A stretch of 64,000 nucleotides of DNA from GYS-P2D sp964522505 (GTDB lineage: Bacteria; Bacteroidota; Bacteroidia; Chitinophagales; Saprospiraceae). Shown piece after piece: positions 35,812 to 45,900 of this stretch. Made by a program: the position numbers and the translations under genes. Each line of letters begins with the position of its first letter. Within the stretch, counting starts at the first letter, position 1. The notes under the pieces were generated by a model. It saw nothing but the letters and a program-made list of their open reading frames with translations, had not been told where the DNA came from and did no database searches. The stretch covers positions 15,961 through 79,960 of the forward strand of contig CAZFWJ010000008.1 of NCBI GenBank assembly GCA_964522505.1, written 5' to 3'.

Positions 35812-37029
35812 CTATTTTTTTGTTTTCGGCGTAAGAAAAACCTCATTCATTATTTCTTTAGGCAGGTAGTGGTAGGGTTCATCAGGCTTTTGATCATGGG
35901 TATAGACATAGCCATCGCCATATCCCAAATCCTTCATTAGTTGGGTGGGGGCATTACGCAAGTGTAGTGGAATTGGAAGATTGCCAGTCTTTCGGACAGT
36001 ATCCATTGCCTTATTTATTGCCGCATAACTGCGATTACTCTTGGGCGACTCCGCAAGATATACTGCGCATTGTGCCATAGGAATGCGCCCTTCTGGCAAA
36101 CCGATTTTTTGAACAACCTCAAAACAGGTGTTAGCCAGCAATAATGCATTAGGGTTAGCCAAGCCTATATCCTCCGTAGCTGAGATGATCATTCTACGAC
36201 AGATGAATTTTGGATCTTCACCACCAGATAACATACGGGCGAGATAATAGATAGCCGCATCTGCATCACTACCACGTATGGACTTGATGAATGCCGAGAC
36301 GGTGTCATAATGCTGATCGCCGCCCTTGTCATAATTGAAGCCTTCACGATGTAAAGAGCTTTCTACGAGCTCATCATTAATGACTATGGTATCTGTTAGC
36401 GCATACTGACTTACTAGCAGTTCCAAAATATTGAGTAAGCGTCGAGCGTCACCACCTGAGTATTTTAATAGTGAGCCATATTCGGTTATAGAGATATCCA
36501 TCTTTGATAGTGCGACATCTTCAGTTAGTGCACGAGCAACTATGTCCTTCAGGTCATCAACGCCCAACGCCTCTAATACATATACTTGACATCTCGAAAG
36601 CAGAGCGGAGATTACCTCAAACGAAGGGTTTTCTGTAGTGGCGCCAATCAGTGTTATAATGCCTCGCTCAACTGCTCCTAATAAGGAGTCCTGCTGACTT
36701 TTACTAAATCTGTGTATTTCGTCAATAAAGAGTACTGCCGAACCCTGCTCAAAGAACCCACTGTTCTCTGCTTTCTTAATCGTCTCTCTGACATCTTTAA
36801 CGCCGCTGTTGATAGCACTAAGCGAATAGAAGGTGCGCTCCTGTTGCTTGGCAAGGAGGTTCGCCAGTGTTGTTTTGCCAACACCTGGCGGTCCCCATAA
36901 TATCATTGACGAAATGCGTCCATGATCAAGAGATTTTCTGAGTATACCTTGCTCCCCGATAAGGTGATCTTGTCCGATATATTCGTTCAGTTCGGTAGGC
37001 CGCATGCGTTCAGCTAGTGGAGCACTCAA
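35812..37029 (-). CDS. rarA: Replication-associated recombination protein A (MgsA/RarA AAA ATPase)
   Basis: A clamp-loader-like AAA+ ATPase acting at stalled replication forks. Walker A GPPGVGKTTLA (about 46-56), Walker B VLFIDEIHRF, sensor 1 GATTENPSFEV and arginine-finger SRC are seen. The C-terminal tetramerisation/MgsA domain is recognised by AIYYLARMLSGGEDPKFICRRM and the ending LGYGDGYVYTHD. It is 405 residues, slightly shorter than many homologues but complete. It has no clear operon partner. Confidence 0.95.
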   Translation of the reverse strand: MSAPLAERMRPTELNEYIGQDHLIGEQGILRKSLDHGRISSMILWGPPGVGKTTLANLLAKQQERTFYSLSAINSGVKDVRETIKKAENSGFFEQGSAVLFIDEIHRFSKSQQDSLLGAVERGIITLIGATTENPSFEVISALLSRCQVYVLEALGVDDLKDIVARALTEDVALSKMDISITEYGSLLKYSGGDARRLLNILELLVSQYALTDTIVINDELVESSLHREGFNYDKGGDQHYDTVSAFIKSIRGSDADAAIYYLARMLSGGEDPKFICRRMIISATEDIGLANPNALLLANTCFEVVQKIGLPEGRIPMAQCAVYLAESPKSNRSYAAINKAMDTVRKTGNLPIPLHLRNAPTQLMKDLGYGDGYVYTHDQKPDEPYHYLPKEIMNEVFLTPKTKK

Positions 37030-37326
37030 TCTTTAGTGGAGATTTGGTTAGGATGCTAAGATATGATAATGGGAGATCACATAGATTGGCGTCTATTATC
37101 AATTGTACTTCTCTTCTTGATCATGTACAACTTAATCAGTACAAGAATATTCATTAATTAGAATAGAGAAAAAGCCCCCCCCGCCTCAGATAGAGTAGGA
37201 ATATGTGTAATTTCCTCAATGATCATAACCGTGGTCAGGGATGTTTGAAATTCACTATTGTAATTGAATTCTGGAAATAGAATAGTGATGTAGTCCTTTG
37301 TATAAGTCAAATGAAAATATCGGGTC
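37030..37326. other. Gene-free spacer
   Basis: I see no gene. It holds a run of nine C near 37174-37182. A 65-codon minus frame at 37158-37355 is only an overlap with the lipoprotein gene's 3' end. Confidence 0.4.
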
Positions 37327-38019
37327 TCACCTACTCGCAAAATCCGACGCATCAAACTCTAACATGTAATCGTTGTCAGGACCAACAAATAAGATCTCGA
37401 CATCTCCACGCATCTTATAAATGGGAAAGATGACATCAGCAGCCACTTGTCCTCCCGCTGGAATGGTCATCGTATCGAGTACATAATCTTCAATGTAGAT
37501 TTTTTCGTCCTCAATAGACTTGATATTGCGATTAAAGAATCTATTGTCATCAGCGATATAGATAGCTGACTCTATCGTGTAGGCAACACTGTTGGCAGCA
37601 GATCCACCAAGTGCAACATTTGTCGCTACATTGAGGCCTGTCGCTAGGATTCCAGTTACAACATTAGCTCTCTTCTGTTTTTTAAGACGGTCTTGTTGCG
37701 TATCCAGCAGAGCCATAGCCTCATCTGGCGAAAATGGATGCTCTCTTACTTTTTTCTTTTCATTGATTAACTCAAAGTTGAATCTGTCCAAGGTGATATC
37801 TCTGTCATACTTGTTGACAATGTAGCACTCCATAATATGGTAATCAAAAGTCGCCCCGACATAAGTCAACTCCATGTCAATATATTGATCGGAGACAGCT
37901 GCGAATACTTCATTAGTGCCTAAATTATTTCTGCTCGATTTACAAGAACACAAAGTCATAAGTACCAGTAGTAAAACGGGGTAGAAGGATTTAAATCTCA
38001 TATTTCCCAAATAAGTCAT
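37327..38019 (-). CDS. Putative lipoprotein coupled to a DUF2911 gene
   Basis: A lipoprotein signal (FYPVLLLVLMTLCSC, lipobox Cys about residue 25). The next 200 residues are not recognised; a Gly/Ala/Val-rich hydrophobic stretch (about 118-145, VVTGILATGLNVATNVALGG) looks like a glycine-zipper-type membrane segment. The start ATG at 38019 shares a base with the preceding stop (TAATG), showing translational coupling with the DUF2911 protein; the ATG at 38001 is a weaker choice. Confidence 0.7.
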   Translation of the reverse strand: MTYLGNMRFKSFYPVLLLVLMTLCSCKSSRNNLGTNEVFAAVSDQYIDMELTYVGATFDYHIMECYIVNKYDRDITLDRFNFELINEKKKVREHPFSPDEAMALLDTQQDRLKKQKRANVVTGILATGLNVATNVALGGSAANSVAYTIESAIYIADDNRFFNRNIKSIEDEKIYIEDYVLDTMTIPAGGQVAADVIFPIYKMRGDVEILFVGPDNDYMLEFDASDFASR

Positions 38020-39113
38020 TATGGATTGAATATCATATTAGCCACGGCTCGAGTCTGATCCCATGCGATAATCATATCTATAGAATCATCCGCTTTTTCT
38101 TCAAATATTATCGTCAGATGTTCTATGGATTCAGATTCCTGATGGACAGGAATCATGACGGACGCCACATCTTGATTTACATCTCTATTATATGCTCCCC
38201 AAGAAGGTAAATCCTTGCTAAATATCAGATTCCAGTTATTTTCGCCTACTTCGGCGTATAAGATATATCGTCCTGGTTCGATGGACTCGCCTTGTATAAT
38301 AGTCTTATGATATAGCATCAATTCTGTTGCTTCATTGGCGCCGAGTCTCCATACCTTATTATATGGTACCAATGATCCGAATATCTCCCTATTCTTTTTG
38401 GCAGGCCGGTGGTAGCTGACTGTGGCCTTAGGAGTAATATTTTGATTATTATCCTTGAGATAGTTGGTATAAGCGCTATTGGCAGGATAATGAGACATAT
38501 CGAGTGGTGAGACGTCAAGAGTGTTGAACTGTAAGGGATTGAAATTGATCGGTACTCGTACTCTTGTATTCTCCCATTGTACAACCAGATGAACTAAGTC
38601 TTCATCGATTTCATGGAATGTCATGCTCAATGCCTCTACAGTCTCGTTAAGACGTTCTGTTGGAATAGTTACTGACGCTACTACTTGATCGGGGTCTCTG
38701 TTCGCTATTCCCCAGATGCCTGTCTCGGTTGAAACATGTATGGTCCAACTGTCTTTATTCACATTTGCTGCAAGGGTGTAATTGCCTGCTTGTAAGGTAG
38801 CTTTACCGATACCTACAGGTTGATAGAAGCTAATCAGCGTCGCTTCGTTAGCTCCTATTCTCCACTCAGACCCATGGGCTATGAGATCTCCAAAAATTTG
38901 GCGGCCCTTCATCTGTGGACGAGAATATACCAGTTTGATCTGTGGGGTGACATTTCTTTTATCGCCTTGCAGGTAATTACGATAGGCTACTTCTGCAGGA
39001 TGGTATGCTACATCCATAGGGCTTGCATCGATAGGAGGCCACTTGGTGTCGCCTTGAGCCATTAATACGGTTGATGTTATACAGATGATAATAACAAGGT
39101 ACAGTTGTTTCAT
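38019..39113 (-). CDS. Exported protein with two tandem DUF2911 domains
   Basis: A signal peptide (about 1-19, ending LMAQ) precedes two DUF2911 domains (about 30-195 and 205-364). Each has the family pattern: the first SRPQMKGRQIFGDLIAHGSEWRIGANEAT, split here for reading as SRPQMKGRQIFG and EWRIGANEAT; the second HRPAKKNREIFG and VWRLGANEAT; each followed by the GxYxL and NRD patterns. Single-domain members are common in Bacteroidota and their function is unknown. It is translationally coupled to the lipoprotein gene that follows. Confidence 0.9.
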   Translation of the reverse strand: MKQLYLVIIICITSTVLMAQGDTKWPPIDASPMDVAYHPAEVAYRNYLQGDKRNVTPQIKLVYSRPQMKGRQIFGDLIAHGSEWRIGANEATLISFYQPVGIGKATLQAGNYTLAANVNKDSWTIHVSTETGIWGIANRDPDQVVASVTIPTERLNETVEALSMTFHEIDEDLVHLVVQWENTRVRVPINFNPLQFNTLDVSPLDMSHYPANSAYTNYLKDNNQNITPKATVSYHRPAKKNREIFGSLVPYNKVWRLGANEATELMLYHKTIIQGESIEPGRYILYAEVGENNWNLIFSKDLPSWGAYNRDVNQDVASVMIPVHQESESIEHLTIIFEEKADDSIDMIIAWDQTRAVANMIFNP

Positions 39114-39211
39114 ACGAGCGTATTTATCCTTATTCGTTAAATTTATGTAAATAACGAACCGATACCTATTGGCGTTCCTGCTTTATCAGAATCTTAATAG
39201 TCTGTACTTGA

Positions 39212-40666
39212 TTACATTTCTGACCCATTGATGATCATCTGCCGGTAGAACCTGATGCCATCTTCAAACTCTGATACTCCGACTCGTTCATCTATTCCAT
39301 GAAAACAGGTATAGTTATGTGGTGTGATATGGAATGGCGCAAAACGATAGACATAGTCACTGATAGCCTTAAAATGTCTCGAGTCTGTACCACCTACAAC
39401 TAAGCTCGGCCCAATCAATACATCAGTATAGATCTGTTTGATGGACTTCTGAATAATATCATAGGCGTCCGATTCTATCGGAGACACTGGCGATGGGGCT
39501 GAGCCTCCTTTTGCATAGTTGATCTGAACTCTGTCATCACCGATGGCATCAGTAACATGCTTCATCACGGTCTCTCGAGTCTCACCTGGTATAATCCTGA
39601 AATTGACTGATGCTCGCGCCGTGGTCGGGATCACATTGTCCTTGATGCCAGCTTCAAATATCGTAGGGGCGATCGTCGTCCTCACAGATGCTGCTGCTGC
39701 TCCACCGGCATCATCATATGATTTGAGGATTAGGCCTTGTAATATATCTGCATTGGCAAAGGCGATGCGGCTTTTGAGACCCATATGTGGCCCGATTGAG
39801 GTCATGAACCCCCTGAGTGCAGGAGTAATCTTCGGGTCAAATGGATTAGACTTTAATCGACCTATTGCGGCTGCTAAAACATCTATAGAGCTCTCTGCGG
39901 CAGGCGTTGAACTATGTCCACCTGCCATGTCTACTTGGAGCTCGAGTGTTTGATATCCTTTTTCAGCTATACCTATTAAAGCGATTTTCTCTTTGACACC
40001 AGGCACTAAATCTTGAGTAATCGCCTGACCTTCATCCAACACGAGAGCAGCACGGACTCCCAGATTCTTTAGATGATCTACAACGGCTATGGCACCACTG
40101 CCTAGAACCTCTTCATCATGTCCAAAGGAAAGATAGATACTCCGTTTAGGGGTATAACCTTCTTCGAGGAGTTGTTCTGCTGCTTCGAGCAACCCTATGA
40201 CACCAAACTTATCATCCATAGCACCTCGACCATATATGGTATCTCCCTTAATTCCTTCGGTAAATGGATGTACAGACCATTTATAAAATGACGCAATTGG
40301 TACGACGTCATGGTGAGACATTAATATGATTGGGTCAAGATTAGGATCACTACCGCGCCACTTATATAGATGAGTATACTCATGGAATGTCTCGTGGTCT
40401 AACTGACTGTATATTAATGGATAGGTATCAGCAAGAAACTTGTTGAATAGATCAAATTGGACAGAGTCGAATTCTGCCGGATCGCCAAATGAAACAGTGC
40501 GTATTGAGATCGCTTCAGCGAAGTGATCAACTGCATCAGGGGAAATCTCTATCACGGAGACTGGCTCAACGTCCATCTGTTGAGAACTGAAGCTCACTGT
40601 ACGAATGACAATCACGATTACAGCTAATATTAGGAGTGCTAATAGCACTAATAGTATCTTCTTCAT
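39212..40666 (-). CDS. M20-family metallopeptidase (PM20D1/CPS1-like)
   Basis: A dinuclear zinc peptidase or amidase. It has an N-terminal membrane anchor or signal (about 5-24) and the M20 signatures: ILMSHHDVVPI with the first metal His/Asp, GRGAMDDK (bridging Asp), GHDEEVLGSG (catalytic and metal Glu), and GGTDSRHF near the C-terminus. The lid domain is inserted at about 250-370. At 484 residues it matches the long PM20D1/carboxypeptidase S subgroup. It probably cleaves N-acyl or peptide bonds in the periplasm. It stands alone. Confidence 0.9.
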   Translation of the reverse strand: MKKILLVLLALLILAVIVIVIRTVSFSSQQMDVEPVSVIEISPDAVDHFAEAISIRTVSFGDPAEFDSVQFDLFNKFLADTYPLIYSQLDHETFHEYTHLYKWRGSDPNLDPIILMSHHDVVPIASFYKWSVHPFTEGIKGDTIYGRGAMDDKFGVIGLLEAAEQLLEEGYTPKRSIYLSFGHDEEVLGSGAIAVVDHLKNLGVRAALVLDEGQAITQDLVPGVKEKIALIGIAEKGYQTLELQVDMAGGHSSTPAAESSIDVLAAAIGRLKSNPFDPKITPALRGFMTSIGPHMGLKSRIAFANADILQGLILKSYDDAGGAAAASVRTTIAPTIFEAGIKDNVIPTTARASVNFRIIPGETRETVMKHVTDAIGDDRVQINYAKGGSAPSPVSPIESDAYDIIQKSIKQIYTDVLIGPSLVVGGTDSRHFKAISDYVYRFAPFHITPHNYTCFHGIDERVGVSEFEDGIRFYRQMIINGSEM

Positions 40667-40766
40667 CTGCTCAGAAAGATAGGAAATGGCCTATTTATAG
40701 TGCGCCTTATTAATGGGAAAACCATGACGCCTTCTTATTCTCAACTTTTATCGGCATTAATATAGG

Positions 40767-41276
40767 ATGATATGCTCTAAAAACATTAACTTTAAAGTGC
40801 ATTCAACAACCCTGCAAAACCAAAAAATGTATCAACAAGCCATTGAGCCAGTTAGCTCTATTGAAGTAATCCATAAGAAGTTTGACATGATCTGCCTAGT
40901 AGATGATGACCCTAATTCGATCTTCTTGCATACTTTCTTTTTAAATGAGATTGGATATAAAGGACTCCTTAAACAGTTTAATTATCCCCTTTCAGCTCTC
41001 ACAGAAATATTAGAACTATCCAGTGAACATTCAATATTAATTCTTTTAGATCTTAACATGCCACTCTGTACAGGGTGGGAATTTATCGATAAGATCGATT
41101 CTGGGTGGAGCGCTATCAAGCGGAATAATGTTACAATCTGTGTATTATCTTCTTCTATTCATCCAGCAGATCTGAACAGGGCTCATGCCAGACCATTAGT
41201 CCAGTGCTATAGCGAGAAACCGCTTGTAGCTGCAGATATGTCTTCTATTGTAAACAAGCTTGTAGCAACTTTTTAG
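40767..41276 (+). CDS. Stand-alone response-regulator receiver domain protein
   Basis: A CheY-like receiver of about 125 residues. It has the acidic pair LVDDDP (about 45-50), the phosphoacceptor Asp in LLDLNMPLCTGWEFI (about 95), the Ser/Thr switch in VLSSS and the Lys in SEKPL. No output domain. The N-terminal 35 residues are unlike the fold, and an ATG at 40827 gives a more usual start. No sensor kinase is nearby, so its partner is elsewhere. Confidence 0.85.
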   Translation: MICSKNINFKVHSTTLQNQKMYQQAIEPVSSIEVIHKKFDMICLVDDDPNSIFLHTFFLNEIGYKGLLKQFNYPLSALTEILELSSEHSILILLDLNMPLCTGWEFIDKIDSGWSAIKRNNVTICVLSSSIHPADLNRAHARPLVQCYSEKPLVAADMSSIVNKLVATF

Positions 41277-41552
41277 TCGGCTACTTAGCATTTGATCTTT
41301 TAAGGTTGTAAAAAGAGGACAGATATCCGGACTTGGATTCTGCCTACCTGACTGATCTCGGAATCATAGAAGCCGCCCCAACTTAATGTGTCGATTTTAA
41401 CAAAGAGATAGAATAAAATTTCGATATCCCTCGCAGAGGCAACATATAAAAGGCGCGCCTGTCAGTTACTGACAGTAAGCCACTTATACATATGTAAATT
41501 AATCATTAACAGATCTCAAATCAGTTAACACAGAAATAAGCTTGGCTTAACA
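41277..41552. other. Gene-free leader before the TonB operon promoter
   Basis: I see no gene. A short 6-bp palindromic GGCGCGCC site lies near 41453. The promoter of the next operon follows. Confidence 0.4.
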
Positions 41553-41580
41553 TTGACGGTATAGTGCAACCATACCTTTG
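41553..41580 (+). promoter_or_regulatory. Bacteroidota promoter of the lipoprotein/TonB receptor operon
   Basis: TTG at 41553-41555, a 17-base spacer and TACCTTTG at 41573-41580 match the consensus TTG-N17..20-TAnnTTTG. The ATG is 45 bases downstream. Confidence 0.8.
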
Positions 41581-41625
41581 TACATGAAATTAAAAATGTT
41601 TCTGTCAATATAATTCAAACTTAAA

Positions 41626-42891
41626 ATGAGATTCCTGAACCTTTACATTTTTTCACTTTCAGTCATTGTATTAGCTATTTCATCTTGTAGCTCAGATAAT
41701 GAGTGCAATACAGTATGTCCAGAAGGGACATTTCAATTGTTAGATTGTACTTGCATAGATGAGCTTGATCCTAGCAATTCAATAGAGAGTATTGATATTC
41801 GAGGTGAGATTAGCAGTGATCAGACTTGGACTACAGGGAGCATCTATATACTTAATGATCGAGTTACTGTAGTTAATGGGGCTACACTGACAATTGAACC
41901 TGGAGTGATTGTAAAAGGTGTTGGCGGAACTGGTGCTGATGCATCTGCGCTGGTCATAGCAAGGGGATCTCAAATTAACGCATTAGGCACGGCAGAAAAC
42001 CCCATTGTCTTTACGTCAACAGCTGATGGAATTCAATCAGGAGAGAATGTTGGAACGCTCAATCCTGATATTAATGGACTTTGGGGTGGACTCATCGTAT
42101 TAGGAAATGCGCCGATATCTGCATCCAATGATTCAGGAGATGTATCAGAAGTACAGATCGATGGTATTCCTACATCAGATCCTAATGGTCTATATGGAGG
42201 AAATGATGCCAATGATAACAGTGGTACAATCAGATATGTCTCTATCAGACATGGCGGCACTAACATCGGAGAAGGCAATGAAATTAATGGTTTGACGCTC
42301 GGAGGTGTTGGCGCTGGTACAACAATAGAATTTGTAGAGGTCTTAGGAAACCAAGATGATGGAATAGAAATCTTCGGAGGTACAGTAAGTATAACTAATG
42401 CGCTTGTATGGAATTGTGGAGATGACTCTATGGATACAGATCAAGCGTGGAACGGGACAGTTGAGAATTTCATTATCCTGACTCCTACAGGAGGTAGTGC
42501 CTTTGAGCTTGATGGGCCTGAAGGATCTCTCTCTCAAGGACCTGGTCAGTTTACCAATGGCACTGTGTTCGCAGGCTCCAATATTGACCATCTTGCAGAT
42601 TGGGACGACAGCACAAATTGTGGTATACAGAACATATACTTTTTTGGAATCGAAGCTGAATATGATGCTTCTGCAGGTTTTGAAACTTGGGGAGGTGACG
42701 GAACTGGTGTCAGCGGAGTATTTCAGTTTTCAGCTGAAGGAGGCTTTGATAGCGAGACATTAGTAGGAGCTGCTCCAATAGGCGAAGTAACCGAAGTAGA
42801 AACGCTGATGAATGCTGTTGGTGCGGATGTATCTGTCTTTGGATGGACTGTCGCAGCGCAGTCTGGGACTCTAGCAACTCTTGGACTATAA
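41626..42891 (+). CDS. Beta-helix-like surface lipoprotein paired with a TonB-dependent receptor
   Basis: A lipoprotein signal (IVLAISSC, lipobox Cys about residue 21), a short Cys cluster (CNTVCPEGTFQLLDCTC) and then about 370 residues of short strands and turns typical of a right-handed beta-helix (LTIEPGVIVKG, IEFVEVLGNQDDGIEIFGG). The TonB-dependent receptor starts 26 bases on and both share one promoter. The pair resembles lipoprotein-plus-receptor uptake units of Bacteroidota, in which the lipoprotein captures or covers the substrate. The substrate is unknown. Confidence 0.78.
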   Translation: MRFLNLYIFSLSVIVLAISSCSSDNECNTVCPEGTFQLLDCTCIDELDPSNSIESIDIRGEISSDQTWTTGSIYILNDRVTVVNGATLTIEPGVIVKGVGGTGADASALVIARGSQINALGTAENPIVFTSTADGIQSGENVGTLNPDINGLWGGLIVLGNAPISASNDSGDVSEVQIDGIPTSDPNGLYGGNDANDNSGTIRYVSIRHGGTNIGEGNEINGLTLGGVGAGTTIEFVEVLGNQDDGIEIFGGTVSITNALVWNCGDDSMDTDQAWNGTVENFIILTPTGGSAFELDGPEGSLSQGPGQFTNGTVFAGSNIDHLADWDDSTNCGIQNIYFFGIEAEYDASAGFETWGGDGTGVSGVFQFSAEGGFDSETLVGAAPIGEVTEVETLMNAVGADVSVFGWTVAAQSGTLATLGL

Positions 42892-42917
42892 TCACCCCTT
42901 AAATAATAGAATACTTA

Positions 42918-45815
42918 ATGCTTACTAACATGAAACTATTTATAAAAGCGATATTAATTGGACTCTTGTTCTTAGGTGTCTCTGCCATGAGTGCTCAGAA
43001 AGGAATAGTTAGAGGTACAATCACTGAGGATGCTACTGGGGAACCTATGTTTGCAGTTACTATAGCAATAGCTGAGACGGGTACAGGGGCTGTGACGGAT
43101 TTTGATGGCAAATTCGAGCTCGAGCTTGATCCTGGTATCTATAATCTCGAGTGCTCATCACTAGGTTTTAGTACACTTCAGATTACTGAAGTAGAAGTAA
43201 AGGCAGGAGAAGTTACTGTCTTTGACAATGTTAGATTGACAGCGGAATCTGAACTTATAGATGAAATTGTCATCACGGCAGACGTGGTTAGAAATACGGA
43301 GGCGGCCTTATTGACTATACAGCGTAAGTCACCGAACTTGTTAAATGGTATATCAGCACAAACTTTTAAGAAAATAGGAGACGGAGATGCTGCAGCAGCA
43401 GTTAAGAGAGTCACTGGTGTATCTATCGAAGGCGGTAAATATGTATTCGTAAGAGGTCTGGGGGATCGATATAGCAAGACCATGCTTAATGGTACGGAGA
43501 TACCCGGACTAGATCCAGATCGCAACAGTATACAGATCGACATCTTCCCAACTAACTTGATACAAAACCTCGTAGTACTTAAGTCATCAGTTGCTGAGAT
43601 GCCGGCAGACTTCACTGGCGGAGTAGTTAATATTGAGACTAAGGACTTGCCCGAAGAAAGGATATTCGACATATCCTTTAGTCTTGGATTCAATCCTGAC
43701 CAGCACTTTAATGATGAGTATGTTAGTTACGAAGGGGGCGCAACAGATTGGTTAGGATTTGATGACGGCACTCGCAGGATTCCACAAGCAGCAAGACGAC
43801 CAGCTGTTATATCTCCGATCAATGGTGATAGCCCCGTAAGAGTGAACTCATTCTTAGGCCAGTTTGATCAAAATCTAGCTGCTCAACAACAGCGGAGTTT
43901 CCTGGATTATAGCGTCGGTGTGACACTGGCGGATCAGATTGATCTTGGTGAGAGCTCTAATAGTCTTGGTTATATTTTTACTGGGTCATACAAGAACTCG
44001 ACGAGTTTCCTCAATGATATACAGTATGGTGAGTTCCAGAATGCAGTATCACCAACAGACTTTGAGTTGGTATCAGCATCTCGGCAGAATGGTATTCTGG
44101 GTTCTAACAATGTTCTCTTAGCAGGTATGGCTGGCTTGGCTTATAAAACTAAGAATTCAAAATATAAATTGACCCTCATGCACCTCCAAAATGGAGAGTC
44201 TAAAACTGGTCAGTTTAGCACTGAGACTTTTGACGATGCCATTGGGCGATCTGATTTTGTAGGGGTTTCTGACAACTTGGATTATCAACAACGTAGTTTG
44301 ACCAATCTTTTGCTCCATGGTAAGCACGTTAATAATGATACGGGATGGGAATTGGATTGGAAACTTGCTCCGACAATTTCACTACTAGACGATCCAGATA
44401 TTCGCAGCACTGCATTTTCAGTGAGAGGCGATGAGTTTATCATTAATGCTGGTGAGGGTGGAAATCCGAGTAGAATATGGAGGAATCTCGAAGAGATAAA
44501 TGTTAATGGTAGAGTAGACTTTGCCAAAGACCTTAAGATTTCTCAACGAGAGGCTAAATTGAAGTTTGGAGGTAGTTACTTATTTAAGGAGCGTGACTAT
44601 GAGATATTACAGTTCAACATCCAGTTCTTTGGTGCGCAACCTGTATTAACGGGTGATCCTAATCAACTGTTAGAAGATGATAATCTGTATCCTAATGGCT
44701 CAGTGATCTTAAACTCAGGTAATGGTGATCCTAACCCTAATGAGTATAACTCTACTATCGATAATGCTGCAGCCTATGCGTCATTAGAGTTCGAGCCGGC
44801 AGAAAATCTTAAAGCTGTTGTCGGCTTAAGAGCTGAGAACTATATACAGAGACATACAGGTCGTGATCAATCGTTAAGATTTGTTTTGGAGGACGAAGAG
44901 GTTCTGAATTCGCTTGATCTATTCCCTTCAACAAACTTTATCTACTCATTGACTGAAAATCAGAACTTGAGAGTGTCATACTCACGTACTATTGCACGAC
45001 CATCGTTCAAGGAGAATTCATTCGCACAGATATTAGATCCCCTGACAAATAGGATTTTTAACGGTGCACGATTCCCATTCGGCGAAGATCCGGTGACAGG
45101 AGAATTTGACTGGGACGGTAATATCAGAGAGACACGTATCAATAACTTCGATGTAAGATGGGAGTTATTTGGTACACGAGCACAGAATCTGTCGTTGAGT
45201 GCATTTTATAAGACATTTGCTGATCCTATAGAATTAGTACGTATACCACAAGCTCAGGCGAGTAATGAGTTTCAGCCAAGAAATGTGGGTGACGGTCAAG
45301 TGTTTGGTGTTGAGCTTGAGTTTGGCAAAGCACTTGATTTTATCGGAGAGAGTTTTTCAAAGTTCTCAGTTAATGGTAATGTAACATTGGTGCATTCACA
45401 GATAGAGATGACAGACTTGGAATTTAATTCTCGGGTAGGATTTGAAAAAGAAGGAGAAACCATAGAGCGTACCAGACAGATGGCTGGACAAGCACCATAC
45501 ATTATTAACGCAGGTCTATCGTACAATGAGCCAGAGGCCGGATTAACTGCAGGTCTATTCTATAATGTAAAGGGGCCAACGCTCACTGTTGTTGGAGGAA
45601 GCTTATTCCCAGATGTATTTTCAGAGCCATTCCACAGTTTGAACTTTAGCATTAACAAGAGTTTTGGAAGATTCTCGATTTCTGTTCAAGCTGAGAATAT
45701 CTTAAACGATCAGCGACAAGAGTTCTTTAGAGGATTCAATGCTGCTGATCAGATCTTCACGCAGTTTTCACCAGATCGATCATTTGGCTTAGGGTTGAGC
45801 TATTCCATCTATTAA
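42918..45815 (+). CDS. TonB-dependent receptor with carboxypeptidase-regulatory-like domain
   Basis: An outer-membrane receptor that takes up a ligand using the TonB energy system. The signal peptide (about 5-25, ending MSAQ) is followed by a carboxypeptidase-regulatory-like beta-sandwich (about 28-110), the plug domain (about 120-260; VKRVTGVSIEGGKYVFVRG, NLVVLKSS, GGVVNIET) and a 22-strand-type barrel ending in an aromatic residue (LGLSYSIY). I see no SusD partner, so it is not a classical polysaccharide locus. ATG codons at 42918 and 42930 are both possible starts. It follows the lipoprotein gene by 26 bases. Confidence 0.92.
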   Translation: MLTNMKLFIKAILIGLLFLGVSAMSAQKGIVRGTITEDATGEPMFAVTIAIAETGTGAVTDFDGKFELELDPGIYNLECSSLGFSTLQITEVEVKAGEVTVFDNVRLTAESELIDEIVITADVVRNTEAALLTIQRKSPNLLNGISAQTFKKIGDGDAAAAVKRVTGVSIEGGKYVFVRGLGDRYSKTMLNGTEIPGLDPDRNSIQIDIFPTNLIQNLVVLKSSVAEMPADFTGGVVNIETKDLPEERIFDISFSLGFNPDQHFNDEYVSYEGGATDWLGFDDGTRRIPQAARRPAVISPINGDSPVRVNSFLGQFDQNLAAQQQRSFLDYSVGVTLADQIDLGESSNSLGYIFTGSYKNSTSFLNDIQYGEFQNAVSPTDFELVSASRQNGILGSNNVLLAGMAGLAYKTKNSKYKLTLMHLQNGESKTGQFSTETFDDAIGRSDFVGVSDNLDYQQRSLTNLLLHGKHVNNDTGWELDWKLAPTISLLDDPDIRSTAFSVRGDEFIINAGEGGNPSRIWRNLEEINVNGRVDFAKDLKISQREAKLKFGGSYLFKERDYEILQFNIQFFGAQPVLTGDPNQLLEDDNLYPNGSVILNSGNGDPNPNEYNSTIDNAAAYASLEFEPAENLKAVVGLRAENYIQRHTGRDQSLRFVLEDEEVLNSLDLFPSTNFIYSLTENQNLRVSYSRTIARPSFKENSFAQILDPLTNRIFNGARFPFGEDPVTGEFDWDGNIRETRINNFDVRWELFGTRAQNLSLSAFYKTFADPIELVRIPQAQASNEFQPRNVGDGQVFGVELEFGKALDFIGESFSKFSVNGNVTLVHSQIEMTDLEFNSRVGFEKEGETIERTRQMAGQAPYIINAGLSYNEPEAGLTAGLFYNVKGPTLTVVGGSLFPDVFSEPFHSLNFSINKSFGRFSISVQAENILNDQRQEFFRGFNAADQIFTQFSPDRSFGLGLSYSIY

Positions 45816-45865
45816 TTAAAGACTATACACACGATGTGTTACTAAGAGGTAAGCACAAGTATTTT

Positions 45866-45900
45866 AGAGGCTGTTCTACTCGGTAGTGCAGCCTCTTTTT
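45866..45900 (+). terminator. Terminator of the TonB receptor operon
   Basis: The stem AGAGGCTG / CAGCCTCT continues inward with CTAC/GTAG and is followed by a T run. It ends 85 bases after the receptor stop. Confidence 0.85.

Noticed and set aside
37158..37355. 65-codon minus frame
   Set aside because: It overlaps the 3' end of the lipoprotein gene and has no signal or motif.
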